From: Nitrososphaeraceae archaeon
GTDB taxonomy: Archaea > Thermoproteota > Nitrososphaeria > Nitrososphaerales > Nitrososphaeraceae
Reading direction: 5' to 3'
DNA length: 43,901 nucleotides
Assembly: GCA_022545895.1 (NCBI GenBank)
Contig: JAKEIK010000307.1
Location: forward strand, 1-43,901
Positions 24,950 to 32,886 of the stretch are shown here, piece after piece (within the stretch, counting starts at the first letter, position 1; every line of letters starts with the position of its first letter). The notes beneath the pieces are model-generated. The model was not told where the DNA came from. It worked only from the letters and a program-made list of their open reading frames with translations, and did not search any database. The translations under genes and the position numbers were made by a program.

Positions 24950-25459
24950 CTAAGTAGAATACTCTAGGGGTGACAGTTCTTTTGGACGCCACATTTTGGC
25001 CAATTCACCTTTCTTGTCATCCTTTAGATCAGGCCATCTTTCAATCAATAATTTCACATATGCCAAACCGCAAGTAGGCATTGTCATTGCGTTACCAGTT
25101 AGTATTTCCACCAGATGTTCTACGTCGGGATTATGACCAACTATTAGTACTGTATCATACTGACTGGTTTGATGTCGTAACGCATTGAGGTACGCCGAAT
25201 ATCCTGCCCGGTACAACGAAGAATCAATGGAAATTTCACCACTATAACGAGACACTTTGGCAACTTTCTCAGCCGTAGACCGAGCTCTGGCCGCTGAAGA
25301 GCTTATTATTAGTTGTGGGACAAGTCGTTCTTTAAGTAACACTTTACCCATTCGTGGTGCATCACGTTTTCCACGATCATTAAGGGGCCGGTCATGATCT
25401 GGCAAGTTTGTAAATTCCCAGCTGGACTTGGCATGACGCATTATCAACAAGTTTTTCAA
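24950..25459 (-). CDS. SixA-type histidine phosphatase (second)
   Basis: A 169-residue protein with LLIMRHAKSSW (RH at the active site, A in place of G as is usual in SixA), PLNDRGKRDAPRMG, SSSAARARSTAEKV with the binding Arg, and LIVGHNPDVEHL with the second catalytic His. It matches SixA better than the plus-strand paralogue, to which it is only distantly similar. It is convergent with the small hypothetical gene and divergent from the small zinc-finger gene at 25632. Confidence 0.92.
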   Translation of the reverse strand: MKNLLIMRHAKSSWEFTNLPDHDRPLNDRGKRDAPRMGKVLLKERLVPQLIISSSAARARSTAEKVAKVSRYSGEISIDSSLYRAGYSAYLNALRHQTSQYDTVLIVGHNPDVEHLVEILTGNAMTMPTCGLAYVKLLIERWPDLKDDKKGELAKMWRPKELSPLEYST

Positions 25460-25631
25460 ATGGTATATAGTTATCTTCCTGTATGAAATTTAATTTTTGC
25501 GATGGATACAAAATCATATTGCGAATACATTGCGATACTTGAGGCTAAAATCTTGTTCACTCCTGGTTAGTTGGTTAGTTCGGACTATTCAAAGCTTCTC
25601 CGAAATAGTTCACTATACCTTATGGTAAATT

Positions 25632-25865
25632 ATGGGAATACGCTTCATAAACCAAATAGACCTAATTCGACACACTAAACATATGTTCAATAAAGATTCT
25701 TGTAGAGCATGTGGCAGTTATTTGATACCCTCATCAGTTTGCAATATTTGTAGGGAATATGTCTCATGGATATGCGCTAAGTGTAACAAAATCGAAGATG
25801 TTACTCATTCTCATAACTATTGTGGAATATCTTACGCTCTTGAAAAAGTAGTCATGGAGAAATAA
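25632..25865 (+). CDS. Small Cys/His-rich zinc-binding protein
   Basis: A 77-residue protein with CRACGSY, then VCNICREY, then ICAKC, and a HSHNYC stretch: at least seven Cys and several His, enough for two zinc sites in a treble-clef or B-box-like arrangement. The first ~22 residues are not Cys-rich, and the Met at codon 19 (MFNKDS) could be the true start. An AGACTATATA match lies directly after its stop. Function is unknown. Confidence 0.65.
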   Translation: MGIRFINQIDLIRHTKHMFNKDSCRACGSYLIPSSVCNICREYVSWICAKCNKIEDVTHSHNYCGISYALEKVVMEK

Positions 25866-25875
25866 AGACTATATA
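25866..25875. promoter_or_regulatory. AGACTATATA match to the shared motif
   Basis: The 10-base core AGACTATATA is the exact reverse complement of TATATAGTCT at 20481-20490 and 26554-26563. It lies immediately downstream of the small zinc-binding gene, with no gene starting soon after on either strand, so a promoter role here is not obvious. Confidence 0.3.
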
Positions 25876-26054
25876 ATCTATTATTCATTAAGTGATCACA
25901 TAGGGATACCCTGATAGAGTTGCTTATCTTCTAATAGGTATCAATATTGTGGAAATGAAATTGGGGAGTGCGCTTGTAATAGAGGCAAGGATAATTGGGC
26001 ATAAAGAAGCAAATGATACTAATCTGTCTACACACACAAAAGTTGTTAACAATC

Positions 26055-26240
26055 TTATATTTTTCGAGGGTGCAACTGCGTGCGATTCAACGGTTTTCTG
26101 AAATTAAAGTTGTGTATTCCATCCGCCAAAAATGAATTACTGCACGGGATATTACTTTTGAGGAACGTTGACCACGATACCTTGCAAAAAAGACATTTGA
26201 AATCGCTATTAACTATTGCTAACCTTTTTGGTGTTGTCAT
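26055..26240 (-). CDS. Small zinc-binding protein, paralogue of 2731-2931
   Basis: A 61-residue protein with DFKCLFC, then W, NIPC, DGIHNFNFRKP. These positions coincide with the conserved residues of the protein at 2731-2931, which fixes minus as the coding strand; the longer plus-strand ORF at 26080-26433 is mostly its shadow. One zinc ion bound by three Cys and a His is likely. The two genes lie 23 kb apart on opposite strands, so this is a dispersed family and not a tandem copy. Confidence 0.7.
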   Translation of the reverse strand: MTTPKRLAIVNSDFKCLFCKVSWSTFLKSNIPCSNSFLADGIHNFNFRKPLNRTQLHPRKI

Positions 26241-26553
26241 TAGGTTTTTCTCTAATTTACTAAGGAATCCGTTTAATATAACGACTTTACTTATGATCTA
26301 TATAGAAGACTGTAGGTCTGAATATAGAGCGAAAGAGAGCCAAGCTCAAGAGATTTTTACTTTAGAAACTATAAATTTAATATTCTTCCCAATCAAACTC
26401 CAAGGCTTTTTGGGCAGGTTACAAAGAAATTAACGATAAAAAATTCGAGCTGCTGTTGCTATTGCCACTCTGCCTAGTGTACACACTCGATCTGATCCCG
26501 ATTATAGTACCAATGTCTTTTATATTAGATCGTCTAAGGGAGCATGCATTATC

Positions 26554-26563
26554 TATATAGTCT
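26554..26563. promoter_or_regulatory. TATATAGTCT match upstream of the CHAD gene
   Basis: TATATAGTCT, followed by AAATG where the fuller motif has ATTTAG. It is about 200 bases upstream of the CHAD gene, further than a core promoter would be, so it could be an upstream operator. The rest of the 26434-26759 gap shows only AT-rich sequence, including AATATA stretches near 26711 and 26731. Confidence 0.35.
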
Positions 26564-26759
26564 AAATGATTTTTGTGCCCATTTTTAAATAGTTCATCAC
26601 TGAACTGATGTCATCATTCTATAGTATCAATATAATTTTGTTGGTACTGATATGTTGGACCATCGAACTGAAAAATTAATCGTGATTAGCTGCGTGATAG
26701 TACCTTCATTAATATATCCCATAAGCCTAATAAATATAAACTCCTGTTAGAACTCGAAT

Positions 26760-27611
26760 GTGTTAGACATTTTACCTTTCTTGACACAATTGCACGAGAG
26801 CTTTCAAAGAGTCAATAATCGAATCAAAAAGTACCTCAAAGATCCAAAGGCAAAAAATATCCACGATTTAAGAACTTCGATTAGACGTCTTGATGCTGCC
26901 TATTCAACATTGCCTAAAAAATACAGAACTGGATCATCAACGTCCACATACATTCTTAGCTGTAAAGAGCTCTTTAGAATCAATAGCGAAATAAGGGATT
27001 TAGATATTATTTATGAAAAATTACAAAAATACCCCCCAAATGACAGTAGAAATAAGATTATTGACTCTTTGAAAGGAACACGAGTGACAAAATTGGAATA
27101 TGCAAAGAACATAGCTCTTGCTCTAAACAATACCGACGCAAGCAAACTTCTAGACGAGATCAAGGTAACCCAAAAAGAGCTGGAAAAGAGATATAACAAG
27201 ATAGTAGCGAATTTGATTTCAAAGATAGAAACTAACTTTCCAATAGTGATAACTGATTCGACTAAAATAGAAGAATTACATGACTTGAGAAAAGATTGCA
27301 AGAAATTGAGATATATGTTAGAATTGCTGCCAATTGAAAACAAAAAGGCATCGGAAATGAGAAAGACTCTCCAAAAAATCCAAGACAGTCTAGGCTTGAT
27401 CCATGATTATGATTTTACGATAAATCATTTAGCATTAAATGAGCAACCATCGAATGAAGTTCGCGAGATAGTCAATAATGAGATGCAGGAGAGAAAATTA
27501 AGTTATGAGGGCTTCCTAAGGTTTTGCACCAGACGGCTGCATATGTCTCCCGATTCCTTCTTAATTAGGATTAGAAGTTTCAATTCAACCCTAGAGAGTT
27601 CGAGTGTGTAA
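26760..27611 (+). CDS. CHAD-domain protein, probably polyphosphate-binding
   Basis: A 283-residue all-helical protein. The two conserved His-helix signatures of CHAD are present: IHDLRTSIRRLDAAYSTLP near residue 38, and LHDLRKDCKKLRYMLELLP near residue 172. Lys and Arg line the same helices, forming the basic surface that binds polyphosphate in characterised CHAD proteins. No CYTH domain is fused to it. The start is GTG. Placed after Pst, Ppx, kinase-like and SixA genes, it likely docks polyphosphate or brings enzymes to it. Binding is inferred from the family. Confidence 0.92.
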   Translation: MLDILPFLTQLHESFQRVNNRIKKYLKDPKAKNIHDLRTSIRRLDAAYSTLPKKYRTGSSTSTYILSCKELFRINSEIRDLDIIYEKLQKYPPNDSRNKIIDSLKGTRVTKLEYAKNIALALNNTDASKLLDEIKVTQKELEKRYNKIVANLISKIETNFPIVITDSTKIEELHDLRKDCKKLRYMLELLPIENKKASEMRKTLQKIQDSLGLIHDYDFTINHLALNEQPSNEVREIVNNEMQERKLSYEGFLRFCTRRLHMSPDSFLIRIRSFNSTLESSSV

Positions 27612-28480
27612 CAGTTTTATCTTTTTGATGACCACAAAGATGAACATTAAAAATAAACTACCAACAAAACTAAAAATATAAAATCAATAAACATTCTGAA
27701 TATGTTCTTTGAACTAAGCACACTCAGTCCTAGAATTAAAATGTGACATGCACTCCGACCTAATTATCTTTAATCATAATTCCTTTTTTTATAATCCATT
27801 TGAAGCACCCGAACACAGTGATTGAACCGTACGCCCTTTTTCTGATAGTTTTTGGTAAATTTTTGGCCAACATTAAAATATCCTATTTTCCTACAAGACA
27901 TTTATCTCGCAAAAAAAAGTCTTTATGCAATGAGATATATTTTTACTACAGACCCGCCAAATCTAGCGCTTAAAATATTTTTTAGCTAATTCTGACAAGA
28001 AAATTTTTAGTTATTCAATTTGCAAAATAGGATTATAGGATGGGAATCAAGTGATACTCCACTAGATGTATTCACCGTAAAAACTTGTTTGTGTGTTGAT
28101 ATCTCGATTCTGGCTCATAATTATGTTTCATTGTGACGAATCAATCTTCTTGCATACTTTGAATGCATTGTTTGAGACTACATGCTTTTAGTATTGAAAA
28201 TGTTCAGTTGGATACGACTCTGCTGCAGCCGATGTACTTGAAGAATGTAAATTTCAAAATTCGAGACAGGTAATCCTATACTATGAACAGTCCGATAAGA
28301 AAAGTTTTCAACGGGGATTGCGTCGCATTGGAAGTAAAATATTAACATCTAGGAATTCCTATTACTGAACACATAAGACGTATTAAACAAAAATTGTAGG
28401 ACAAAGGTAGCATCATGTACGCAACGTCTTGGATATTATCTAACTCATGATTTAACGAATCAAATTAAACGGCTTCAAGC
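27612..28480. other. Gene-poor stretch after the CHAD gene
   Basis: About 870 AT-rich bases. On the plus strand around 28203-28365 a frame reads GYDSAAADVLEECKFQNSRQ and goes on to a TGA without a usable start; it may be a relic, but another frame of the same stretch looks about as protein-like. Nothing else was supported. Confidence 0.3.
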
Positions 28481-28618
28481 TTAAAGATTGCTTAGTAATA
28501 TGGTCAGCGGGTTTGACCTATGTTCACTATAACATATTCTGCACAGATACTTGTCAAACCAGAAATTAAGAGAGCTAGTCTTTTTCATGCATGATTCACA
28601 TCGTATATTATTACTCAT
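28481..28618 (-). CDS. Tiny zinc-ribbon protein (45 residues)
   Basis: Below the ORF track's cut-off. An ATG at 28616-28618 starts MSNNIRCESCMKKTSSLNFW and continues FDKYLCRICYSEHRSNPLT. Two CxxC pairs spaced by 15 residues make a complete zinc ribbon. AT-rich sequence with TATATAATATTT lies just upstream on the coding strand side. Function is unknown; it is one more of the tiny Cys-rich proteins scattered over this window. Confidence 0.65.
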   Translation of the reverse strand: MSNNIRCESCMKKTSSLNFWFDKYLCRICYSEHRSNPLTILLSNL

Positions 28619-28821
28619 TTTTCCGATAGAATATAGGTAATAATGTTATATAATATTTATCTAATGGATCTATATGATCTATAATGGTCATTCAAGAATT
28701 CTAGAGGCCCATTGAAATATTATAGCACATAAACAACCAGCATATGATCTAGATTTGAAGTCTACATCCAATGCCTGCAATTAGTCAAGAAGACACAGAC
28801 ATCATGAACTAAGCGCATTGA

Positions 28822-28956
28822 CGTAGGATACTTTACTATACGGAAGATACCATAACAAAAGCAAACATAGACAGTGTGGAATCAAACCAAGAGATCTGCG
28901 CTGTTTGGTCCTCCTATACTCGTTACCTTATTGATAAACTTGATTCTCATCCTTGA
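28822..28956 (+). pseudogene. Possible relic of a sensor kinase N-terminus
   Basis: A start-less frame between two stops reads RRILYYTEDTITKANIDSVE, then QEICAVWSSYTRYLIDKLD. This loosely resembles the opening of the sensory region of Nitrososphaeria-type histidine kinases (ILxGxxxxxxxxLxxxxxAKxxIDxxxDYTxP), and a damaged receiver-domain gene lies 200 bases further on. The match is from memory and weak. Confidence 0.28.
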
Positions 28957-29227
28957 CCTTCGTTCTAAAGAATTCTTAAATGGTATCATATACTTACTAT
29001 CTAATGTCTAGTTTACAAAAACATCCTAGGCTCTACCATTTTGTTGCTCACTGTGCCTACTAGTTCCGTTCATCCGACTTATTGACATTCGTTTTCCCAT
29101 ATTCGGTGATCTTATTCCGTTAGATTCCCATAAATCATATAGAACACTTAAATGATCATAATGAGCAAGACAAGCTCTTACGCACAAAAGAATACTGTTC
29201 ATCGAATATGGCATAGATGATATACAA

Positions 29228-29554
29228 TTGCTAGTAGAAAATTTGACTGCAAGCGGTTACATAGTTGATAACTTTATTGACCGTTTGAAAGCGAGTTCAG
29301 TCTACGAAAAAGATCCCGATAAATATAATATAGTAATTGTTGACTTGCAATCAACTTCAAACCATGAATTAAGGGAAATTAAGAATATGAACAAGAATGT
29401 CAAGATATTGGCAATTACTGCATCTGAAATTGACTTTAATGGAATAGAAATAGACGGGGTTCTCAAAAAACCATTTCATGTTGACTTGCTTGTGCACATG
29501 GTTAGAAAGCTTGCTAAGCCAACTGTTACTCTGGCGAATACTTACTGTTTGTAG
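29228..29554 (+). CDS. Degenerate response-regulator receiver domain, N-terminus disturbed
   Basis: The body reads as a CheY-like receiver: VENLTASGYIVDNF helix and strand, the phospho-acceptor strand NIVIVDLQ, ILAITASE with the Thr or Ser switch, and VLKKPFH with the Lys-Pro. The track's TTG start omits the first strand. Upstream the same frame encodes KRILFIEYGIDDIQLL from 29186, exactly the missing strand, but with EY where the acidic DD pair belongs and no start codon. An ATG at 29161 (MSKTSSYAQK) leads up to it in a different frame. So either a one- or two-base frameshift has broken the gene or a rare ATA start is used. No output domain is present. Confidence 0.6.
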   Translation: MLVENLTASGYIVDNFIDRLKASSVYEKDPDKYNIVIVDLQSTSNHELREIKNMNKNVKILAITASEIDFNGIEIDGVLKKPFHVDLLVHMVRKLAKPTVTLANTYCL

Positions 29555-29715
29555 AGTTTTATTGTTTCTATTACTGGGGGTACCTTATTTTCACTGATTT
29601 CAATCATTTTTCTAGGATAACGATAAATTGTATAATTTCATGGAAATATTAGTTCTGGACTGAACTTCATAACAAGAACAAAACAACAACTAAATGTCGG
29701 GAACTCATTATAGAC

Positions 29716-29955
29716 CTAATGTAAACTACTCTTTACTGTCTTGAAAGTACATTCTTTGTTGGTAAAATCTTTACAATTATCACTGTGCCTCCATTGACCA
29801 TTCATAAAATATTCCAGATGTTTAACGTTGTCTCTATCAGTGATGATGCGTTCATGACCATTTTTGGCAGTTGTAGACCTAGCCATCATTTCGACTCTTT
29901 TTCTCATGATTATCATTCGGTAGCATGACATAAGAACCTTTAACATCAAAGTCAC
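29716..29955 (-). CDS. Small hypothetical protein
   Basis: A 79-residue frame. The first 23 residues are rich in Met and unlikely to be part of the protein; the Met at 29886 (MARSTTAKNG) is a better start, giving 56 residues with NVKHLEYFMNGQWRHSDNC and KECTFKT. Two Cys and a few His are present but not in a recognised zinc motif. The family is unknown. Confidence 0.45.
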   Translation of the reverse strand: MTLMLKVLMSCYRMIIMRKRVEMMARSTTAKNGHERIITDRDNVKHLEYFMNGQWRHSDNCKDFTNKECTFKTVKSSLH

Positions 29956-30181
29956 TTACCATCAAGATAATTTTCTTGAGAGTCCCGAAATTTGCAATTA
30001 TCACAACCCCCCAGATAACTTCACATGAAATAATCAACCTAGCTGTAGGTGATGTGGGAATACTTCTTTTACGTTCTTACTCACAGAATTTCAATTTACC
30101 AACACAACACTTTAAGATATTTGGTCGATTTTATTTTATCGAGTTTTAGATTCTTCAGCCTACATTAAAAAGTATAATATT

Positions 30182-30829
30182 TTGGTAATTATTAATACTA
30201 TTACAACGCCAATCAATACTTCAAACTATCTTTGGGCAAAAGAAATACAGGAAAAAATTGCAAAGAAGATTATAACAGATGATGGCATAAATAGTGAAAT
30301 GGAATCTATTTGCGGGATAGATGTGTGCTACAGAAACAATGTGGCTCATTGTTCCGCCGTAATAATGAACAATAGTTTCAAAATTATCGAAACAGCAAAT
30401 ACAAAAAGCTCCGTTAAGTATCCCTACATCCCAAGTCTGTTCATGCTAAGGGAATCGGGACCGATACTAAATACTTTAAAGACACTGCATAACTCCTTCG
30501 ATGTCTTGCTTGTTGATGGCCACGGCATATTACATCCAAGAAAATGCGGACTAGCAAGTTACATAGGTTTCTTAATTGGTAAAGCGACCATAGGTGTTGC
30601 CAAGAGTCTATTAGTAGGTTCAATAATTCGTGAAGACTTTATAGCTTATAGTGGGGAGGTCTTAGGATATAGAATTGCCAAGGATAGTAAAAAAGAGATC
30701 TTCATAAGTGTTGGTCATTATATCAGCCTTGCTACTGCAGTGGATCTAGTCAAGAGAGTAACCAAAACGAACGAATGGATACCAGAGCCGTTACGACTGG
30801 CAGACATAAATTCGAAGAACCATGCCTAA
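30182..30829 (+). CDS. nfi: Endonuclease V
   Basis: A DNA repair nuclease that nicks beside deoxyinosine, produced by adenine deamination. ICGIDVCY gives the first catalytic Asp (~47), PYIPSLFMLRESGPI gives the PYxP wedge and catalytic Glu (~91), and LLVDGHGILHPRKCGLASYIG gives Asp (~112) and conserved His. The length is normal for archaeal enzymes. The TTG start at 30182 stands within an AT-rich, TATA-like stretch, so the real start may lie downstream, but no other good start codon precedes the first conserved helix (LWAKEIQEK). It stands alone, with no repair partner nearby. Confidence 0.93.
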   Translation: MVIINTITTPINTSNYLWAKEIQEKIAKKIITDDGINSEMESICGIDVCYRNNVAHCSAVIMNNSFKIIETANTKSSVKYPYIPSLFMLRESGPILNTLKTLHNSFDVLLVDGHGILHPRKCGLASYIGFLIGKATIGVAKSLLVGSIIREDFIAYSGEVLGYRIAKDSKKEIFISVGHYISLATAVDLVKRVTKTNEWIPEPLRLADINSKNHA

Positions 30830-30891
30830 CTATATTATCAATGAACGTCTCGTCTAGATGATATTTTAGCTAGAATTAGTAATCGAAAAGG

Positions 30892-31110
30892 TCAAGTAAT
30901 GTTTAACTTTTCAGCACAAGATTTGTGGTAATAACTTCTACCATGTCCAAGACTTATAATAGTGTCATCATACTCAAATTTCACACTACATAGCCGACAT
31001 CTACCACCCTGTTTTCTCTCAATAAGTGAAAGTACGCGACCTCTTAAACCAGGATTTGAATGATTAATTATCGAGTACCTTACCAATATTTCTACATTTG
31101 ACATATGCAT
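30892..31110 (-). CDS. Small zinc-binding protein (LIM-like half)
   Basis: A 72-residue protein. The C-terminal half GGRCRLCSVKFEYDDTIISL, then SYYHKSCAEKLNI, has the CxxC-x17-HxxC spacing of a single LIM or treble-clef zinc site and a YHxxCAxxLNI ending. The N-terminal half is a basic helix. This type of small protein appears repeatedly in Nitrososphaeria as far as I recall. Its function is unknown. Confidence 0.7.
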   Translation of the reverse strand: MHMSNVEILVRYSIINHSNPGLRGRVLSLIERKQGGRCRLCSVKFEYDDTIISLGHGRSYYHKSCAEKLNIT

Positions 31111-31319
31111 TATTATTATAATAGTAATTTCGTAGAATGTTTACTAACAAGAGTAAAATCATGAATGCAGGAGATTACCCATCATATGTGAATATTCCGG
31201 ATCTGGTGAGACAGCAATTGATACAATTTTTTTGCATACTCACCTCGGCCAAATTTGAACAAAGCACTAGGCCTAGTAGAAGCCTTTCACTTGCTTTCAA
31301 TATTCTAAACTTGGCCGCA

Positions 31320-31543
31320 TTACTTCATAACACCATACTGTTTGGCAAAATTTGAGAATGAAATGGGTTCCTTTCCTCTTACTTTTTTAACTGCAGAAGA
31401 AACCCCAGATACATACCCATCTCTTGTAATTCTGAGTAATTCGACTATTACATTGGCATGCCATTCATAGAACTCGAAAGCTGCCTTATTATTTCACCAC
31501 CAATATTTCCGGTGCTACCTGTTACCAGAATTGATTCAGTCAT
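31320..31543 (-). pseudogene. NmrA-like NAD(P)-binding gene with its middle deleted
   Basis: The ATG at 31543 starts MTESILVTGSTGNIGGEIIR, the textbook N-terminal Rossmann strand and glycine loop of NmrA-like atypical short-chain dehydrogenases. After about 25 residues the frame runs out, while a second frame carries EFYEWHANVIVELLRITRDG, then VSSAVKKVRGKEPISFSNFA, the family's C-terminal region, ending at a TAA at 31322-31320. Some 200 residues between the two are missing and the joint is out of frame. The ends are well kept, so the deletion seems recent. Confidence 0.85.
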
Positions 31544-32051
31544 ATTTATGATATTCTTCTGGAATTATTTAGGCTTGCTGATAACCAGGTACATTTTCAG
31601 CGGCATCGCATACGCCTAGAACGATTGGTACTATTAAAAATATTAAGTCTGATGTAGTGATAAATACTATCCGCCAGTTGTATGGCTATTTTGGGAAGAA
31701 CAAAATAATAAGGTCAATATAGAATTTAACTATATGATGTTGATCCAATTCATTGTTGCATGGCTGTCATGATTATAGTTTCAATGAAATATCATTCTAT
31801 ACGCAAATGGCGGATCAGATACAATTTGTATTCAAATTCAGTTCCAAGTTCTATTAATTTTGATTCTGATACAACGATTTGTACCTTGGATAGTTATATC
31901 AGTATATGCATTTGACTTCAACTAATTAACTCCAAAGTCGTTTTTGTGTTGTATAAAAGTAAGGCAGATATCTAAAAAGGTAATGCAATCTTTATTTCCG
32001 AATCTTAATACTAACTATTTTTTGTTATAGTGTGAATAATTAATCAGTGGC
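31544..32051. other. Non-coding gap
   Basis: About 500 bases between the NmrA relic and the ABC-3 permease gene. I see no reading frame of coding character and no structured repeat. AT-rich blocks such as ACTATTAAAAATATTA (near 31630) could be promoter-like. Confidence 0.35.
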
Positions 32052-32876
32052 TCATTTGTTCGGATTTGCATATCTGTGCTGTGGATGCTCTTTATTCTTG
32101 AGTCTTTTTGACACGGCGCTTATTACAACTCCTGCAATAAAAATAGCCGCGCCTACCATCACGACAAGGGGGCCTGCAGGAAGACTCACGTAGCTTGATA
32201 ATAAGACGCCCAATGTTGCGCTGGCGAGCCCGAAGATAGTGCTCATGAGACAATAGCGAGAGAGCGTGGAGCTGAAATTCTTGGCTGCCGCTGCAGGAAC
32301 TATCACGAGAGCTCCAACTAGTAACGTTCCAACCTCCTTTATCCCAAGTGCGACTATGGTGGCTACTAGAAAGAGATAGATTAAATTAATTCTCTCAACG
32401 TTTATCTTGCTTGCGGTCGCGAGTTCTCTAGAAATCATACTCACGGCCAGTTTTTGGTAAATTGCTTTAGTTACAATAATCACACAGATAGATACTAAAA
32501 CTGTAATTATTGTATCCGTGAGCGTTATTTTGGAGACATCACCAAACAAAGCCTCGAGTAGATCTACCTGGGGGGTGATTAGAATCCCTATCGCAAGTGC
32601 TAGGACAAAGAGTACTCCTATGATGGCCTCTACTGACAGGGTTGTTGATTTTTGGAGATACCAAGTGACAATTACCGTTGCAGCTAAGAATGCGAATGCA
32701 CCAATGAATGGATTAAAGTTGAACAGTATTCCAAGTGCAAGGCCTGGAAGAGCAACGTGGGAGAGTGCATCACCGACCAGCGCCATGTGCTTTGATACCA
32801 TGATGGAGCCAAGATAACCTGCAGTAGATCCTACAAATACGCCCACTACAAGTCCAAAAGTAAGGGCATCTGACAC
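32052..32876 (-). CDS. ABC-3 family metal transporter permease (ZnuB/MntB-like)
   Basis: A membrane permease with about eight helices and the family's conserved GDALSHVALPGLALG loop. It would import zinc or manganese. The track starts at 32933, which would overlap the upstream ATPase gene by 47 bases and add a basic stretch (LLCQRRGIIKSRR) not expected in the family. I prefer the GTG at 32876 (SDALTFGLVVG) just after the ATPase stop; TTG at 32879 is equally possible. No periplasmic binding protein gene follows in this window. A short His-containing C-terminal tail (HPQHRYANPNK) might sense or bind metal. Confidence 0.88.
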   Translation of the reverse strand: MSDALTFGLVVGVFVGSTAGYLGSIMVSKHMALVGDALSHVALPGLALGILFNFNPFIGAFAFLAATVIVTWYLQKSTTLSVEAIIGVLFVLALAIGILITPQVDLLEALFGDVSKITLTDTIITVLVSICVIIVTKAIYQKLAVSMISRELATASKINVERINLIYLFLVATIVALGIKEVGTLLVGALVIVPAAAAKNFSSTLSRYCLMSTIFGLASATLGVLLSSYVSLPAGPLVVMVGAAIFIAGVVISAVSKRLKNKEHPQHRYANPNK

Positions 32877-32886
32877 CAAGAATCGC

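Noticed and set aside
26080-26433. 117-residue plus-strand ORF
   Set aside because: Its first half is the antisense shadow of the minus-strand zinc protein, which has a conserved paralogue; the second half shows no family features.
29026-29214. 62-residue minus-strand ORF
   Set aside because: No family features; it is antisense to the start of the receiver-domain frame.
31137-31355. 72-residue plus-strand ORF
   Set aside because: It is partly antisense to the NmrA relic and has no recognisable features.
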